Source: Eutreptiella sp. 'Long Island Sound 2002'
Lineage: Eukaryota > Euglenozoa > Euglenophyceae > Eutreptiales > Eutreptiaceae
Length of the DNA: 64,000 nt
Reading direction: 5' to 3'
NCBI GenBank assembly: GCA_964036045.1
Contig: OZ038379.1
Coordinates: 18,509,017-18,573,016, forward strand
The notes under the pieces were generated by a model. The model was not told the DNA's origin. It made no database searches and worked only from the letters and a program-made list of their open reading frames with translations. Numbering within the stretch: position 1 is the first letter of the stretch; the number at the start of each line of letters is the position of its first letter. This document shows positions 20,968 through 29,959 of this stretch, in pieces. A program made the position numbers and the translations under genes.

Positions 20968-21499
20968 TGTAAGTGCGGCTAGCCCCATCTGCTCAGATTT
21001 TCAGACATTCTGCCCAGACTGGCTACATTTTGGTCATTTTCTTTGCTTCGGCGGATTCGCCGCCTCGCAGCTCAGTCACAGGATATTTCCTATATATTTC
21101 TGATATGCCGGATTTGATTCCGCGGTCCGTTTCCCGTAAATCCGCCGCATTCCGCTATTTTAGCTGGAATCGCCATTTGCCGCTGACGCGCGCTCGCGGG
21201 CCAGATCGGCCAGACAATTTTACATAAATGGATTATTTAAATTCTTTCAGACAGTTTTGGACACTCAGATGTATTTAGAATAATTCCCCTCAATTTTCTT
21301 CATAGACTGGGATTTTCTGCCGGACCACAATCAGCATGGACCTTGCTTCTGTTGTCGCTGCTCTCGCCTCCGTTGGTGTCCGAGTGTCCGGTTCTACCCC
21401 CAATAACAACATCCAGGGAGACTCCTCGCGTGCCTGCCCCACTGGTCTTGCCGGCCCCGAGCCCTCCGGCACCCACAACGACCCAGGGCAGCACTTTCA
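20968..21499 (+). repeat. G2 3' LTR
   Basis: 532 bp, matching 10736-11267 except for two substitutions. It ends GCACTTTCA and is followed by the TSD GGAGG. Confidence 0.96.
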
Positions 21500-22229
21500 G
21501 GAGGACGCCGGAGTCCGTCTCCATCATGAAGTCGTACCCGACGATCATGTCCCAGTCCATCTCGGCCTCGTGGAAGCGACCGTGCAGGAGGATTTCCTTG
21601 CCGAGGTCCGGACGGCTCAGCTCACGATGGTTCACGAACTGCAGCCCGATGGCCGCTTCCTTCGTGCCTCCCACCATGTACTGGCCGTTCGCCACCTTCA
21701 GCCTGACAGGCTTCCGACTGTCGGTCAGACACTCTGGTGGAAGTAGGCCAGCCTTGACCAAGCTGACTTGAGCTCCCGTGTCGACCAACACGTCGAAAAC
21801 CTTTTCCACTTCCCCGCATAGGGCACGGACCTTGAGATGCAACTGCCGCTCGCGACCAACACGGCGCACGGCGTGCAAACTCAGGATCTCCGGCCGTTCC
21901 AGAAGCTCAACAAGCGACTGGTGCAGGTCGTGGACAATGGGCTCAGGCTGCCCATCTGCAGCATCCAGCTGCGGTCCGGGTGATCCTCCGATACTCTCGG
22001 ATAGATCCTGTAGTACATCAAACACGTTCTTGGTCGCGAAGGACGGACGGGTGCAAGGGTTCGTGCCTTCACTTGCCCTCACCCTGCCTCCGCGACTGGG
22101 CGCCGGACCGGGCCTTCCGCCCGCGGCAGTCCCCTTGTGCTTATCGACTCCCGACTGGGATGGATCGGCGCTTCCCACGTCACCATCCTGCGACCGCCCT
22201 AGCTGGGGCCCTTGGCTGCAGGGGCTCCG
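21500..22229 (-). CDS. pro: G1 protease (N-terminal part of Pro-Pol, cut by G2)
   Basis: Retropepsin-like aspartic protease of G1, which would cleave the polyprotein. The frame is open from directly after the UAG (22230-22232). The first possible start is GTG at 22178, with no ATG near it, which again suggests expression by readthrough. The active site is 'LVDTGAQVSLV' (Asp codon 21780-21782); the C-terminal hydrophobic signature is 'DMIVGYDFMMETDSG'. The frame crosses the GGAGG target site, and the last residues before the Met at 10716 lie at 10717-10735 beyond G2. A linker rich in Pro, Gly and Arg precedes the domain. Confidence 0.9.
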
Positions 22230-22232
22230 CTA
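22230..22232 (-). promoter_or_regulatory. In-frame UAG between G1 Gag and protease
   Basis: Sense context GCC CCC TAG CGG AGC. The frame is open on both sides. The stop is embedded in CCCTAGC, which can pair with GCTAGGG downstream. I infer programmed readthrough from the parallel arrangement in G2. Confidence 0.5.
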
Positions 22233-24308
22233 GGGGGCGTCGGTTGTGGAAGAGGGGGTGTTCTCCTCGGCCTCAACGTCGTTGACGCCCTTCTTTCCTC
22301 CCCCTTTACCTCCTCCTTTACCCTTCTTGTCCTTGTCCTTGTTCTGGTCATTCTGGTTGTTCTCCTTGTTTTTGTTGTCCGACCTGGGGACCCAGTTCCG
22401 CTTGATCTCCTGGATCTCCTTGGCCAACTCGGTCCCCACCGACGACATCAGCTTGGCCAGCTCGTCCTTGTCGACCTCCATTTTGGCTTCCCGGATACCC
22501 GCGGGCGTACGCTTCTTCGACCCGTGCGCCTTCTTGTAAACCTCCGTGTCGGCCTTGTGGACAGGGCATGTTCGGTGGTCATGGTTGAAGCCTCGCTTCC
22601 TCCCATAACACACGAAACAGCCCTGAGGGTGAGCTCGTATGAACTCCCCAAAGGACAGCGGAGGGTCGCCAATGCGGCGAGGGTCCCTCTTCTCCTGCTT
22701 CCTCCAACCCTGCTGCAGGGGCTTCCAGTTTCCCGGCTTGCTCCCCGTGTTCAGGTTCTTGGCCACGAAGGCACAAACGGCCACCTCGGCGGGCTCATCG
22801 TTGTCGTCATCGTCGACGAGAGTCTCATCGCCGCCGGCTCCCGCTGGGTCCATGGCAGATTCCCCGCCAGGTCCCTCGCCAACGTAGTTGACGTCGCGGT
22901 CGCCGGGCCTCAACCCACGGGTGTGGTGGAGGTTTCGGTACTCCTTGAGTACTTCCTCGCCAACCCACTCCAGGATCTCGTCGCAGCTCATCCGCGCCGG
23001 GATGGGCTGCAGACGGATGGTCTGGCCGCTCAACTCACAATCGTCAAGGCGCCACATCGCGGTCTTCTCGCGATCGCCCGAGACGGTGATGAGAAGAGCG
23101 TTCCGCAGGGAGTGCCGTTTGACATCCCGGGCCACGTTCTTCTTCGCCCAAGACACAACGTTCGTATGATACTCCTTGGGGAGCATCATCTTGACCGTGT
23201 GGTTGGACTTGGCCCTCTTGGATTCCTCCTTGGTGACCCTCTTGATCCATGCTTCCGGCAGCATGGAGAGCAGGCGAGCCTGCTCGTCACCCTCGTTCCA
23301 ATCCTCCACATTGCGGCGGAAGAGGGTGTATTTCCCTCGGAAGTCACGCCAGTCCCGTAGGCGGATCTCCCGTCCATCATGCTCAAGCTTGATGGACTTC
23401 CAGCGCTTGGCAGCCACCTGCGGAGCGTCCACCCGCTCCTGCTCGTTGAGCCACTTCTTGGCGTCCTTGAGGGTCTTGATTTTCCCCTCCTTGGTCGCCA
23501 CGAAGTATAGCTCGCCGAGCACTTCCGGCAGGCGGTACCTGAACCGTTTGAAGACATACTTCTCCGCATCAGCGGGAGGCAGGTCTTCAGTGACGGTCAG
23601 CCCCCAATCGTCCAGCTTCTCCAAGAAGCGGTCGAGGTTGAGGGGGTTGCCGTCGTACATGGGCGGCTGGATGTCCTTCAAGTCTTCCCACACGGCAGCA
23701 TCCGCGGCCTTAGAGACCATGAACGCCGGCCGTGAGGTCGACCGAGGTTCCCATCGCCCTCGCCCACGGACTCCCACGGCCGCCACGTCCATCTCCTCCA
23801 TGGAATCCCTGTGGCTACGCCGCGGTTCCTCCACGTACGCTGAACCGAAATGTTCACGCCGTACTGCATCCATGTACGCATCCTCATCACGGCTCCGGCG
23901 GCTGCGTTCAGCGGCCTCCCGTCGTACACCACGCGGCGGGCTGATGTCGAACTCCTCCAGGTCCAGGTCCAGGTCCAGGTCCTCACCTTCGCCGACATCC
24001 CACTCCACGTCTCCTCTGGGGACCTCATCCCTGAGTCCACCATAACGTCCTCCAGCCCTGGGGATTGGCACCGGGGCTGGTGGCGGGCGTCGGGGGCGTA
24101 CAGGCGTCCGCGGTGCAGCACGGCGGTTGTGGTAGTCCGCGCTGAGCCACTCATCGCGCCATTCCTCACTGCCACTGCCGGGCGGCACGCGCTCGTTGCG
24201 GCGGCCCGCGCTGTGGTGAGAGGGGGCGGTGAGAGAGGGGGCACTGGCGCTGGGGCGACTCCTGGGGGCTCCGCCGGGGGCGTGGGGTCTGCCTGGACCT
24301 GGTCCGGG
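22230..24308 (-). CDS. gag: G1 Gag (capsid and zinc knuckle), between in-frame TGA and TAG
   Basis: Structural protein of G1. The frame is open immediately after the TGA (24309-24311); the nominal start is GTG at 24188, and no ATG lies near the beginning. An Arg/Pro-rich N-terminus with an Asp/Leu repeat leads to a capsid-like region starting 'IQPPMYDGNPLNLDRF'. Near the C-terminus is a zinc knuckle of unusual spacing, CX2CX8HX4C ('CFVCYGRKRGFNHDHRTC'), and then a Lys/Asn/Asp-rich tail. It ends at TAG (22230-22232), after which protease follows in the same frame. The TAG sits in one arm of a 7-bp inverted repeat, CCCTAGC/GCTAGGG, about 30 nt apart. Confidence 0.88.
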   Translation of the reverse strand, partial: PGPGPGRPHAPGGAPRSRPSASAPSLTAPSHHSAGRRNERVPPGSGSEEWRDEWLSADYHNRRAAPRTPVRPRRPPPAPVPIPRAGGRYGGLRDEVPRGDVEWDVGEGEDLDLDLDLEEFDISPPRGVRREAAERSRRSRDEDAYMDAVRREHFGSAYVEEPRRSHRDSMEEMDVAAVGVRGRGRWEPRSTSRPAFMVSKAADAAVWEDLKDIQPPMYDGNPLNLDRFLEKLDDWGLTVTEDLPPADAEKYVFKRFRYRLPEVLGELYFVATKEGKIKTLKDAKKWLNEQERVDAPQVAAKRWKSIKLEHDGREIRLRDWRDFRGKYTLFRRNVEDWNEGDEQARLLSMLPEAWIKRVTKEESKRAKSNHTVKMMLPKEYHTNVVSWAKKNVARDVKRHSLRNALLITVSGDREKTAMWRLDDCELSGQTIRLQPIPARMSCDEILEWVGEEVLKEYRNLHHTRGLRPGDRDVNYVGEGPGGESAMDPAGAGGDETLVDDDDNDEPAEVAVCAFVAKNLNTGSKPGNWKPLQQGWRKQEKRDPRRIGDPPLSFGEFIRAHPQGCFVCYGRKRGFNHDHRTCPVHKADTEVYKKAHGSKKRTPAGIREAKMEVDKDELAKLMSSVGTELAKEIQEIKRNWVPRSDNKNKENNQNDQNKDKDKKGKGGGKGGGKKGVNDVEAEENTPSSTTDAP

Positions 24309-24311
24309 TCA
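24309..24311 (-). promoter_or_regulatory. In-frame UGA between G1 ORF1 and Gag
   Basis: Sense context GGC TGG TGA CCC GGA. C at the +4 position is the leakiest UGA context in general. CTGGT and ACCAG flank the stop as a 5-bp inverted repeat. The next 120 nt are open and in phase with Gag. Confidence 0.45.
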
Positions 24312-26558
24312 CCAGCCGTCGTCCGACGAGCCTGACTCCAGGGGTGGGTGGTCGCTGCCGACTCTCCCACGGGCTTCCAGCGCATCCAGCCTCTCCTGCA
24401 GGCCGCTGACCACGTTGGTCAGCGACTTGGTCTCGGCTCTGGTGATGTCCAGGTCCTTCTGCGCGCGCGCGGCGACCGTGGAGATGCGAGCCATCTCGCT
24501 CTTGCCCGTGTCTACCTCCAGCTCGAGCAACTGGACTCTCCTGCGGAGGTAGACAATCCACCGCCAGGTGGCATCCGGGTCGCCGTTCCCTGGTGGGTCG
24601 TCGGGGTCCCCAGGGGGTCCTCCAGGAGGGCCTCCGCCGGGTCCGCCCGGTCCAGGGGGTCCTCCCCCGCCCGGTGGTCCGCCTCCAGGGGGTCCACTTG
24701 GTGGGCGTCCTCCAGGGGGTCCTGAAGGTCCTCCGCCAGGGGGTCCCGGTGGGTCTCCGCCGGGTCGCCTCGGTGGGTCCCAGGATGGGCGCTTCCTCGT
24801 GATGCCGAACTCCATGTCGTCATCTTCGTCCATGTCGCCCCACCTGGGCGTCTCGGTCACGGAGGACTCGGAGCTCCGGTAGGGAGGAGGGGGATCCTCA
24901 TCCTCACCTTCCATGGGGACGTCTCCGCCACCTCCGCCCGTCCAAGCCACCACTTGGCGATGTCGACGGCCTCGTTCATCCCCGTCACTGGCGGTGAAGA
25001 AGGGGTCACTGTCGTGGGGGTGCCCACCCGCTGGCCTCCGCGGCCTCTCGGGGGTCTTCCCCTTGCCCTTCCTCCGTCGACGGGCGGTGGTGCTACCGCT
25101 CCCACTGCTGCCCGTGTCCGCCTGATCCAGCTTCATCCTGGAGGAGGCGTCCCCTTCGAAAAGCCTTCGAAGGGTCTCCACTCGCGATCCTCCCGGGGGA
25201 GTCTCGTGGCGGAGTTTGGCCTCTGCCTCCTCCATTGCGGCTTCGGTGGCTGCGGCAGCTCGCGCTTCGGCCTCTTCCCGAGCACGAGCCGCCTCGGCTT
25301 CCCGGGCCTGCAGCAGCTGCGCCTTCTGCGCCTCCAACGCCGCCAGCTCCGCCTCCGTCTTGGCCTTCTCCTCAGCGACCTTCCGTCGCGCGGCTTCGAT
25401 GGCTTCCTTCTTGGCGGCGTCCTCCTGGGCCTTAGCCGTCGCTGCGGCGTGGGCCCTTTCCTCCGCCTCCTTCTTTGCCCTCCCTTGGGCAAGCGCCTCT
25501 TCCAGCGCCTTCACCTCGGCCTCCCTGCAGGCAATGGCCTCCTGCGTCAGGCGGGCTTCCTCGTCGGCTGCCGCCAACTCACCGTTGACCTGGGCAGTTG
25601 CTGCCCCATGGGCGGCTACGGCCGTGAGTCCGGCCGCAATGGCCGCCACGGTCTGGGTGTGGATGGCCATGCCATGCGCCCACTGCGCAGCCTCCTCCTG
25701 GGCGATGCCGGCGGCGCCCTCCACGGCAGCGCTGTACTGCCTGGCCCGTTGCCGGGCAACCCGACGGTTGCAGGGCACCCCACAGGCGCGCTCACAGGCG
25801 CGCGCCACGTCCCTTTCGGGAGCGACGCTGCTGCTGGAGCTGGCCTGGTCGGCCGGCGTCCTCCCGCGGTGGGCCGACTCGATGTCGCTGCTGGGGCCTG
25901 CTGAGGCCTGCCGGGCCTTCAGGAGCAGCGAACGGGGCTTGGCCTGGGTCTGCTTGGCGACTTGGATGTAGTCGCCAAGGGTGGTGGAGCCGGGGTGGTG
26001 TCCACCATTGGGCCGTTGGGGACTGGGGGCTGGGGTTCCGCCCTTGGCGCCTTGGGCGGCTTCGGCAGCCAGGGACTCCTGGTACTCCCGCCACCTCCGG
26101 TCCCTCTTCTTGTCCCCGGCGGACCGCTTCTCCGTCCCCGGAGACGCGCTGCTGCTGCCCTGCAGCCTGCGCTCGCTTCCCGGTTCCGGGAACTTCTTCT
26201 CGATCACGTCCCACAGGGAGACGTTGATCGAGGCGCCCGACGGGTAGGCGTTGGGGTCCTCGTCCTCCTCAATCCCGTCGGGGCGCAGCCCTTCGCCGGG
26301 CCTGTCCGGCCGGGTCCACGTCCTCCAGCGCTTCCGGCGGAAGCGGTACTCGTACCCTTCCGCCCGCAGCCACTCCTCCACTGCCCGCAGGCGGTCCTCC
26401 CCCATGTCCTCCCGGAGCTCGAAGCTCCCGGGCATGCCGCCTTCGCACTGGGGATTGCTGTAGCGGTATTGCTGGTCCCACAGCAATCCGCGCAGCAGGC
26501 GGGCCACATGGGGGTGGGGCTGCGGCCACCTCCTACCCGCTTCTTGCCAATTCACCAT
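24309..26558 (-). CDS. G1 ORF1: coiled-coil, Pro/Gly-rich N-terminal Gag extension
   Basis: About 749 codons from ATG 26558 (a GTG at 26600 is upstream) to TGA 24309-24311. I do not recognise a family. The N-terminal ~130 residues are Trp/Arg-rich and could fold. Then comes a low-complexity linker, a long Ala/Glu/Lys/Arg heptad-like stretch (about residues 315-460) typical of a coiled coil, a Ser/Arg region, a PPGGP-type repeat tract, and a final short helical segment. It is in frame with Gag beyond the TGA, where the context is UGA-C. Ordinary chromoviruses have no such protein before capsid. It may be an assembly or targeting extension of Gag; that is inference. Confidence 0.7.
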   Translation of the reverse strand: MVNWQEAGRRWPQPHPHVARLLRGLLWDQQYRYSNPQCEGGMPGSFELREDMGEDRLRAVEEWLRAEGYEYRFRRKRWRTWTRPDRPGEGLRPDGIEEDEDPNAYPSGASINVSLWDVIEKKFPEPGSERRLQGSSSASPGTEKRSAGDKKRDRRWREYQESLAAEAAQGAKGGTPAPSPQRPNGGHHPGSTTLGDYIQVAKQTQAKPRSLLLKARQASAGPSSDIESAHRGRTPADQASSSSSVAPERDVARACERACGVPCNRRVARQRARQYSAAVEGAAGIAQEEAAQWAHGMAIHTQTVAAIAAGLTAVAAHGAATAQVNGELAAADEEARLTQEAIACREAEVKALEEALAQGRAKKEAEERAHAAATAKAQEDAAKKEAIEAARRKVAEEKAKTEAELAALEAQKAQLLQAREAEAARAREEAEARAAAATEAAMEEAEAKLRHETPPGGSRVETLRRLFEGDASSRMKLDQADTGSSGSGSTTARRRRKGKGKTPERPRRPAGGHPHDSDPFFTASDGDERGRRHRQVVAWTGGGGGDVPMEGEDEDPPPPYRSSESSVTETPRWGDMDEDDDMEFGITRKRPSWDPPRRPGGDPPGPPGGGPSGPPGGRPPSGPPGGGPPGGGGPPGPGGPGGGPPGGPPGDPDDPPGNGDPDATWRWIVYLRRRVQLLELEVDTGKSEMARISTVAARAQKDLDITRAETKSLTNVVSGLQERLDALEARGRVGSDHPPLESGSSDDGW

Positions 26559-27648
26559 GGCAGCGGGGGCGTTGTTGGTCTTGAGGTCCTTGACGTGCAC
26601 TTGTTCAACTCAACGAACTGGTTGTGGTTGTTGAGGAGGGTGCTGTAGCACTGGATTGGAAGTGCGGCTGGTGCTGGTCAGCCGGTGGTTGTGGAGGTGG
26701 TTGACGCGGCCTTGCTGGTCGGCCGATGGGACTCCGGGTCGGCCGATGGGGCTGATGCAGGAGTCCTGGTCTGTGCACCTCTTCTACGGGCGCTGCGAGG
26801 TCAGGGCGATGCTCTGGACGGCGCTGCGGGCTCCGTGACGAACTCGGCGCTGTCGCTGAGTGGCGCTGCGAGCCGCTGCGCTGCGCTGCGAGACGCTGCG
26901 CTGCGCTGCGAGCTGCGAGCTGCGCCGCGCTGCTGCGACGCGCTGCTCGGGGTTGGTGGCCCCGAGTGGCACGCGAGGGTTGGGTAACCCCGCGGCGGTG
27001 AAACGCTTTTGACGCGTTCCCGTGGGGGGCCGGCCACGGGACGCTGCGGGACACGCGCAAGTGAGCAGGCAGGCAAAGCACTACGCTCACAAGGGCATCA
27101 ATGCGCTCATGTCATGTGACAAAGCGTTTCAGAATCCTTGCCACTCTGCAAAGAGGGAAGGAAAGTATGTACAGCAACACATCAGGATATGTACACATGG
27201 GGTTAAGACTGGACTGGGGTAAGGGCATCACAGGACCATAGACACTCAGTCCCAACTCATATCCCAATCCCAGGTCCGACCCTCTCAGTGGCTGATGGGG
27301 GCGGGGGCTCAAACACAACCCATGCCCTGCTCAGTCCGGACCCTGAAACCCTGCCAATGGGAGAGGTGTCCCGCCCAGCCACAGGCGAGTTCCCAGAAAC
27401 CAAGGGGCTCCAAGGCCAACCGACAGTAGCTCCCTATGCTCCCCCAACGGCAGGTCCCAACTCCCCTCTGAGACAGAGATATGGCCCCGCCATTATCACC
27501 CAGGAGTTGGTAGCTGAAAATGGGCTGTTTCAGCCCAAACTGAAATTAACTCAAAAATCCCCAAAAATTGACCCCTCGTCCGGACCTGCCAGGGGCAGGG
27601 ACGAGGCAACTGACCCTATGCTCTTATAGTACGAACCTTCTGGAGCCC
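26559..27648 (-). other. G1 5' leader
   Basis: About 1.1 kb between the 5' LTR and ORF1, with no supported gene. It contains an imperfect GCTGCG/GCTGCGA array near 26865-26940. No canonical TGG-starting primer site follows the LTR; the sense sequence there is GGGCTCCAGAAGGTTCG. Confidence 0.6.
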
Positions 27649-29955
27649 TCACCCAACCTGGTTCCCTCTGAGGTCCCGGCATCAGGGCAACACGGATGAG
27701 TCAAGTGGGGTCATGATGCCAAAATCACCAAAATTGGCGTCATTTCCACGCGTGGCTCGCTCGGCCAAGGTAAGGCCAATGGCTCAAAGGGTAGGAGGCA
27801 GGACCTAGGACTTATATCTGAGTGTACAACTTGAATTTAGGTCCGGGCTCCCTATGGGCTCAGAGAATTGGGGCCGCCAATTGACCACACGGAAGGGGGA
27901 AATTGGGGTCCCAAAATTGGGTCATTTTGGCTGCCTGAAATGAGCCAAAATTCGGTGTGCTCCCAATAGTATATCTCCACGCCCGCTTGGAGATCGGATT
28001 CGCCATTCCATACGTGATCCACCGGGAGTCCAACAGAGACTCCCATGCCCTTGGCTCCCAAAGATCTCCATGCCATCCGGCGTGGTGACGATCCCAATTG
28101 GGTCCACAAATGCAAAAGTGGCAAAATTGCCCATACTCAGTTTGGCCTAGCGCCCTAACGAAGGCGGCTCCGCTTCGCCCACGTGGTGTGTGGACCATGG
28201 GGACCATTACCCATAACACCCATGTCATATATGGTCCATTGGTCCATGCGTCCGGCGTGCACGAGGGTTAGAACATGGTGCACGGCGGGCAGCAAAAGTG
28301 GAAAAATGCTCAAAATGGCCAAAAATGCGCACACTCATGGTTGGGGCAAATGAGGCACATGCCCGACTCGGACCGGAGTGTGCCATAGGATTGGTATCAA
28401 GTCATATTGGTCCAACATATCTTTTGGGCGTCGCCCAACTCCTCCGATATTTGGAATGGCAGGGTCGCCAAGTGAGCCCATGATTTGAGATAGTCCCAAA
28501 TCGCCAACATGGCGGCCACGGTATGCCAAGCCTAAGAGGAGTTATTCGCCGGGTCCAAGATATGTTGGGCACCGAAGTATGTACCCTCATATCATACTTG
28601 AGTCATGATGTCAATTGAGCGCAACGTTGAGATACACGGTCGCCACTTGACATCATGACGGGCCAAAAACGGCAAAATTGGCACAAAGACAAACCAAAGT
28701 GCCTTGAAAAGCGCACAATTATATTATAATATCTTTGGCTTGGATCGTGCAATCAACTAATCCTTCTAAACACAATGACTTGACACCAATGACCTCCGAT
28801 CCCACATATGTGCTCCACTTGGGGCGCCTTGAAAGGTTACGAGCGCTACTTCCCAAGTGGGCACATGAAAATATGGAAAATTGTAAAACACACACCTTGC
28901 TCCCAACGCATCGCTTCGGGATCACCACACAAGCTTCCCTTCACGAAGGTTAGGCTTGCAATTGACCGTAGGGAGTATGGAGAAGGGGCTTGCACAATAT
29001 GAGGTCCATTGGCGGGCTTGGCTTGGAGTAATGGACCCGCCAAATGGGCACACAACACAACACATGGCACATACCACATATTGCCCAAAAATGTAGCTCC
29101 CACCACGATATGTCATGCCCCTCCAAGGGCATATCTTTGTGTCAATCGCTCATAGGAACTCAAGGAGAGTTCCTATGCAACACCAACACTTGCGCGCTAC
29201 ACTCGAAAGTTATCTTAACGCACGCAATATCATGGCCAATGAGTTATAACGCAAACTCTACCCTCTTGACCATGATCCATTACACTAGCGCGCATGTGTG
29301 GAAACGCAAGGCATATAAAGCTTCCTAAATTACGTCGGGAGTATTGTGAATACATCCCACGTTTCCTTATTGTCAATACTCGCAAGCGGCACGAGATATG
29401 ACCTTCACAAGTGGCCTCACGAATCAACTTTGTTTTGCCCATATCTTTAAGACAAATGGAGGGCAAGATAAAAGGAAAGTTGATTCGTGCATACGGAAGC
29501 ACGTAGGTCCACTCGAAGGAGGTCAAATCAAGTGCGGGGATGTCGAAGTCGAAAATCCGATTTCGACATCCTGAAAAATTCGGATTAAGGTTGCGAGTAT
29601 TAATTATGAAAATTGCGGAAGCATCCATGCAGTTCCTGGCGACTTTGGAGCCTTCGTGACGGATAGCGTTAAAATTTCCATTATAAACAGTTAAACTGGC
29701 GGTTACGGTAAAGTCGCGAACCAACCGCCAGCAGTCAAAACAGTGAGTATCGGAACGGAAGCATAAAAATTGACGGAAACAATATGAAAATAAAACCCTG
29801 TTGATTCCTGATATTCTGATACACAAATCTCCGCTGGCGGTGCATCGGTTGCCGATGCTGGGCTTCACGGCACGGAACACGCCGTGCATGGGGTTAGTGG
29901 ACCGGAGACCGGTTGTATGCCGTAACCTGGCCATGGGGTTCTGGGTACCGCTTCA
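27649..29955 (-). repeat. G1 5' LTR (right copy)
   Basis: Direct repeat of 2639-4945 with about 27 substitutions and no indels. It is followed at 29956 by TSD ATAT and then by LINE-A in phase. Confidence 0.93.
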
Positions 29956-29959
29956 ATAT
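29956..29959. other. Target-site duplication ATAT of G1, right copy
   Basis: Matches 2635-2638. Confidence 0.85.

Larger units (their letters stand above)
10736..21499 (+). mobile_element. G2: Ty3/gypsy-type chromovirus inserted in G1
   Basis: A 10,764-bp element with 532-bp LTRs (TG...CA), a primer site, Gag, protease, RT, RNase H, integrase with chromodomain, a 1.6-kb 3' non-coding region and a polypurine tract. The LTRs differ at two of 532 positions, so it is the youngest insertion recognised here. Gag to RNase H lies in one frame broken by TGA (13348) and TAG (14137); integrase is in the -1 frame. Confidence 0.96.
2639..29955 (-). mobile_element. G1: Ty3/gypsy-type chromovirus inserted in LINE-A, itself split by G2
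   Basis: An LTR retrotransposon on the minus strand, 27.3 kb as it stands and about 16.5 kb once G2 is removed. Sense order: 5' LTR (27649-29955), leader, ORF1 with coiled coil, UGA, capsid/zinc-knuckle Gag, UAG, protease, methyltransferase-like domain, RT, RNase H, integrase, chromodomain, 3' non-coding, polypurine tract, 3' LTR (2639-4945). The LTRs are equal in length and differ at about 27 of 2306 positions by eye, so the insertion is fairly recent. From 26600 to 6439, leaving out G2 and one TSD copy, the frame is 3131 codons with only the UGA and the UAG inside it. Confidence 0.93.

Noticed and set aside
22212-25971. Plus-strand frames of 230-380 codons opposite G1 Gag and ORF1
   Set aside because: Low-complexity shadows of the Ala/Glu- and Pro/Gly-rich minus-strand protein.
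26865-26940. GCTGCG array as a CRISPR-like or regulatory repeat
   Set aside because: Imperfect, without spacers, inside the G1 leader; simple slippage repeat.
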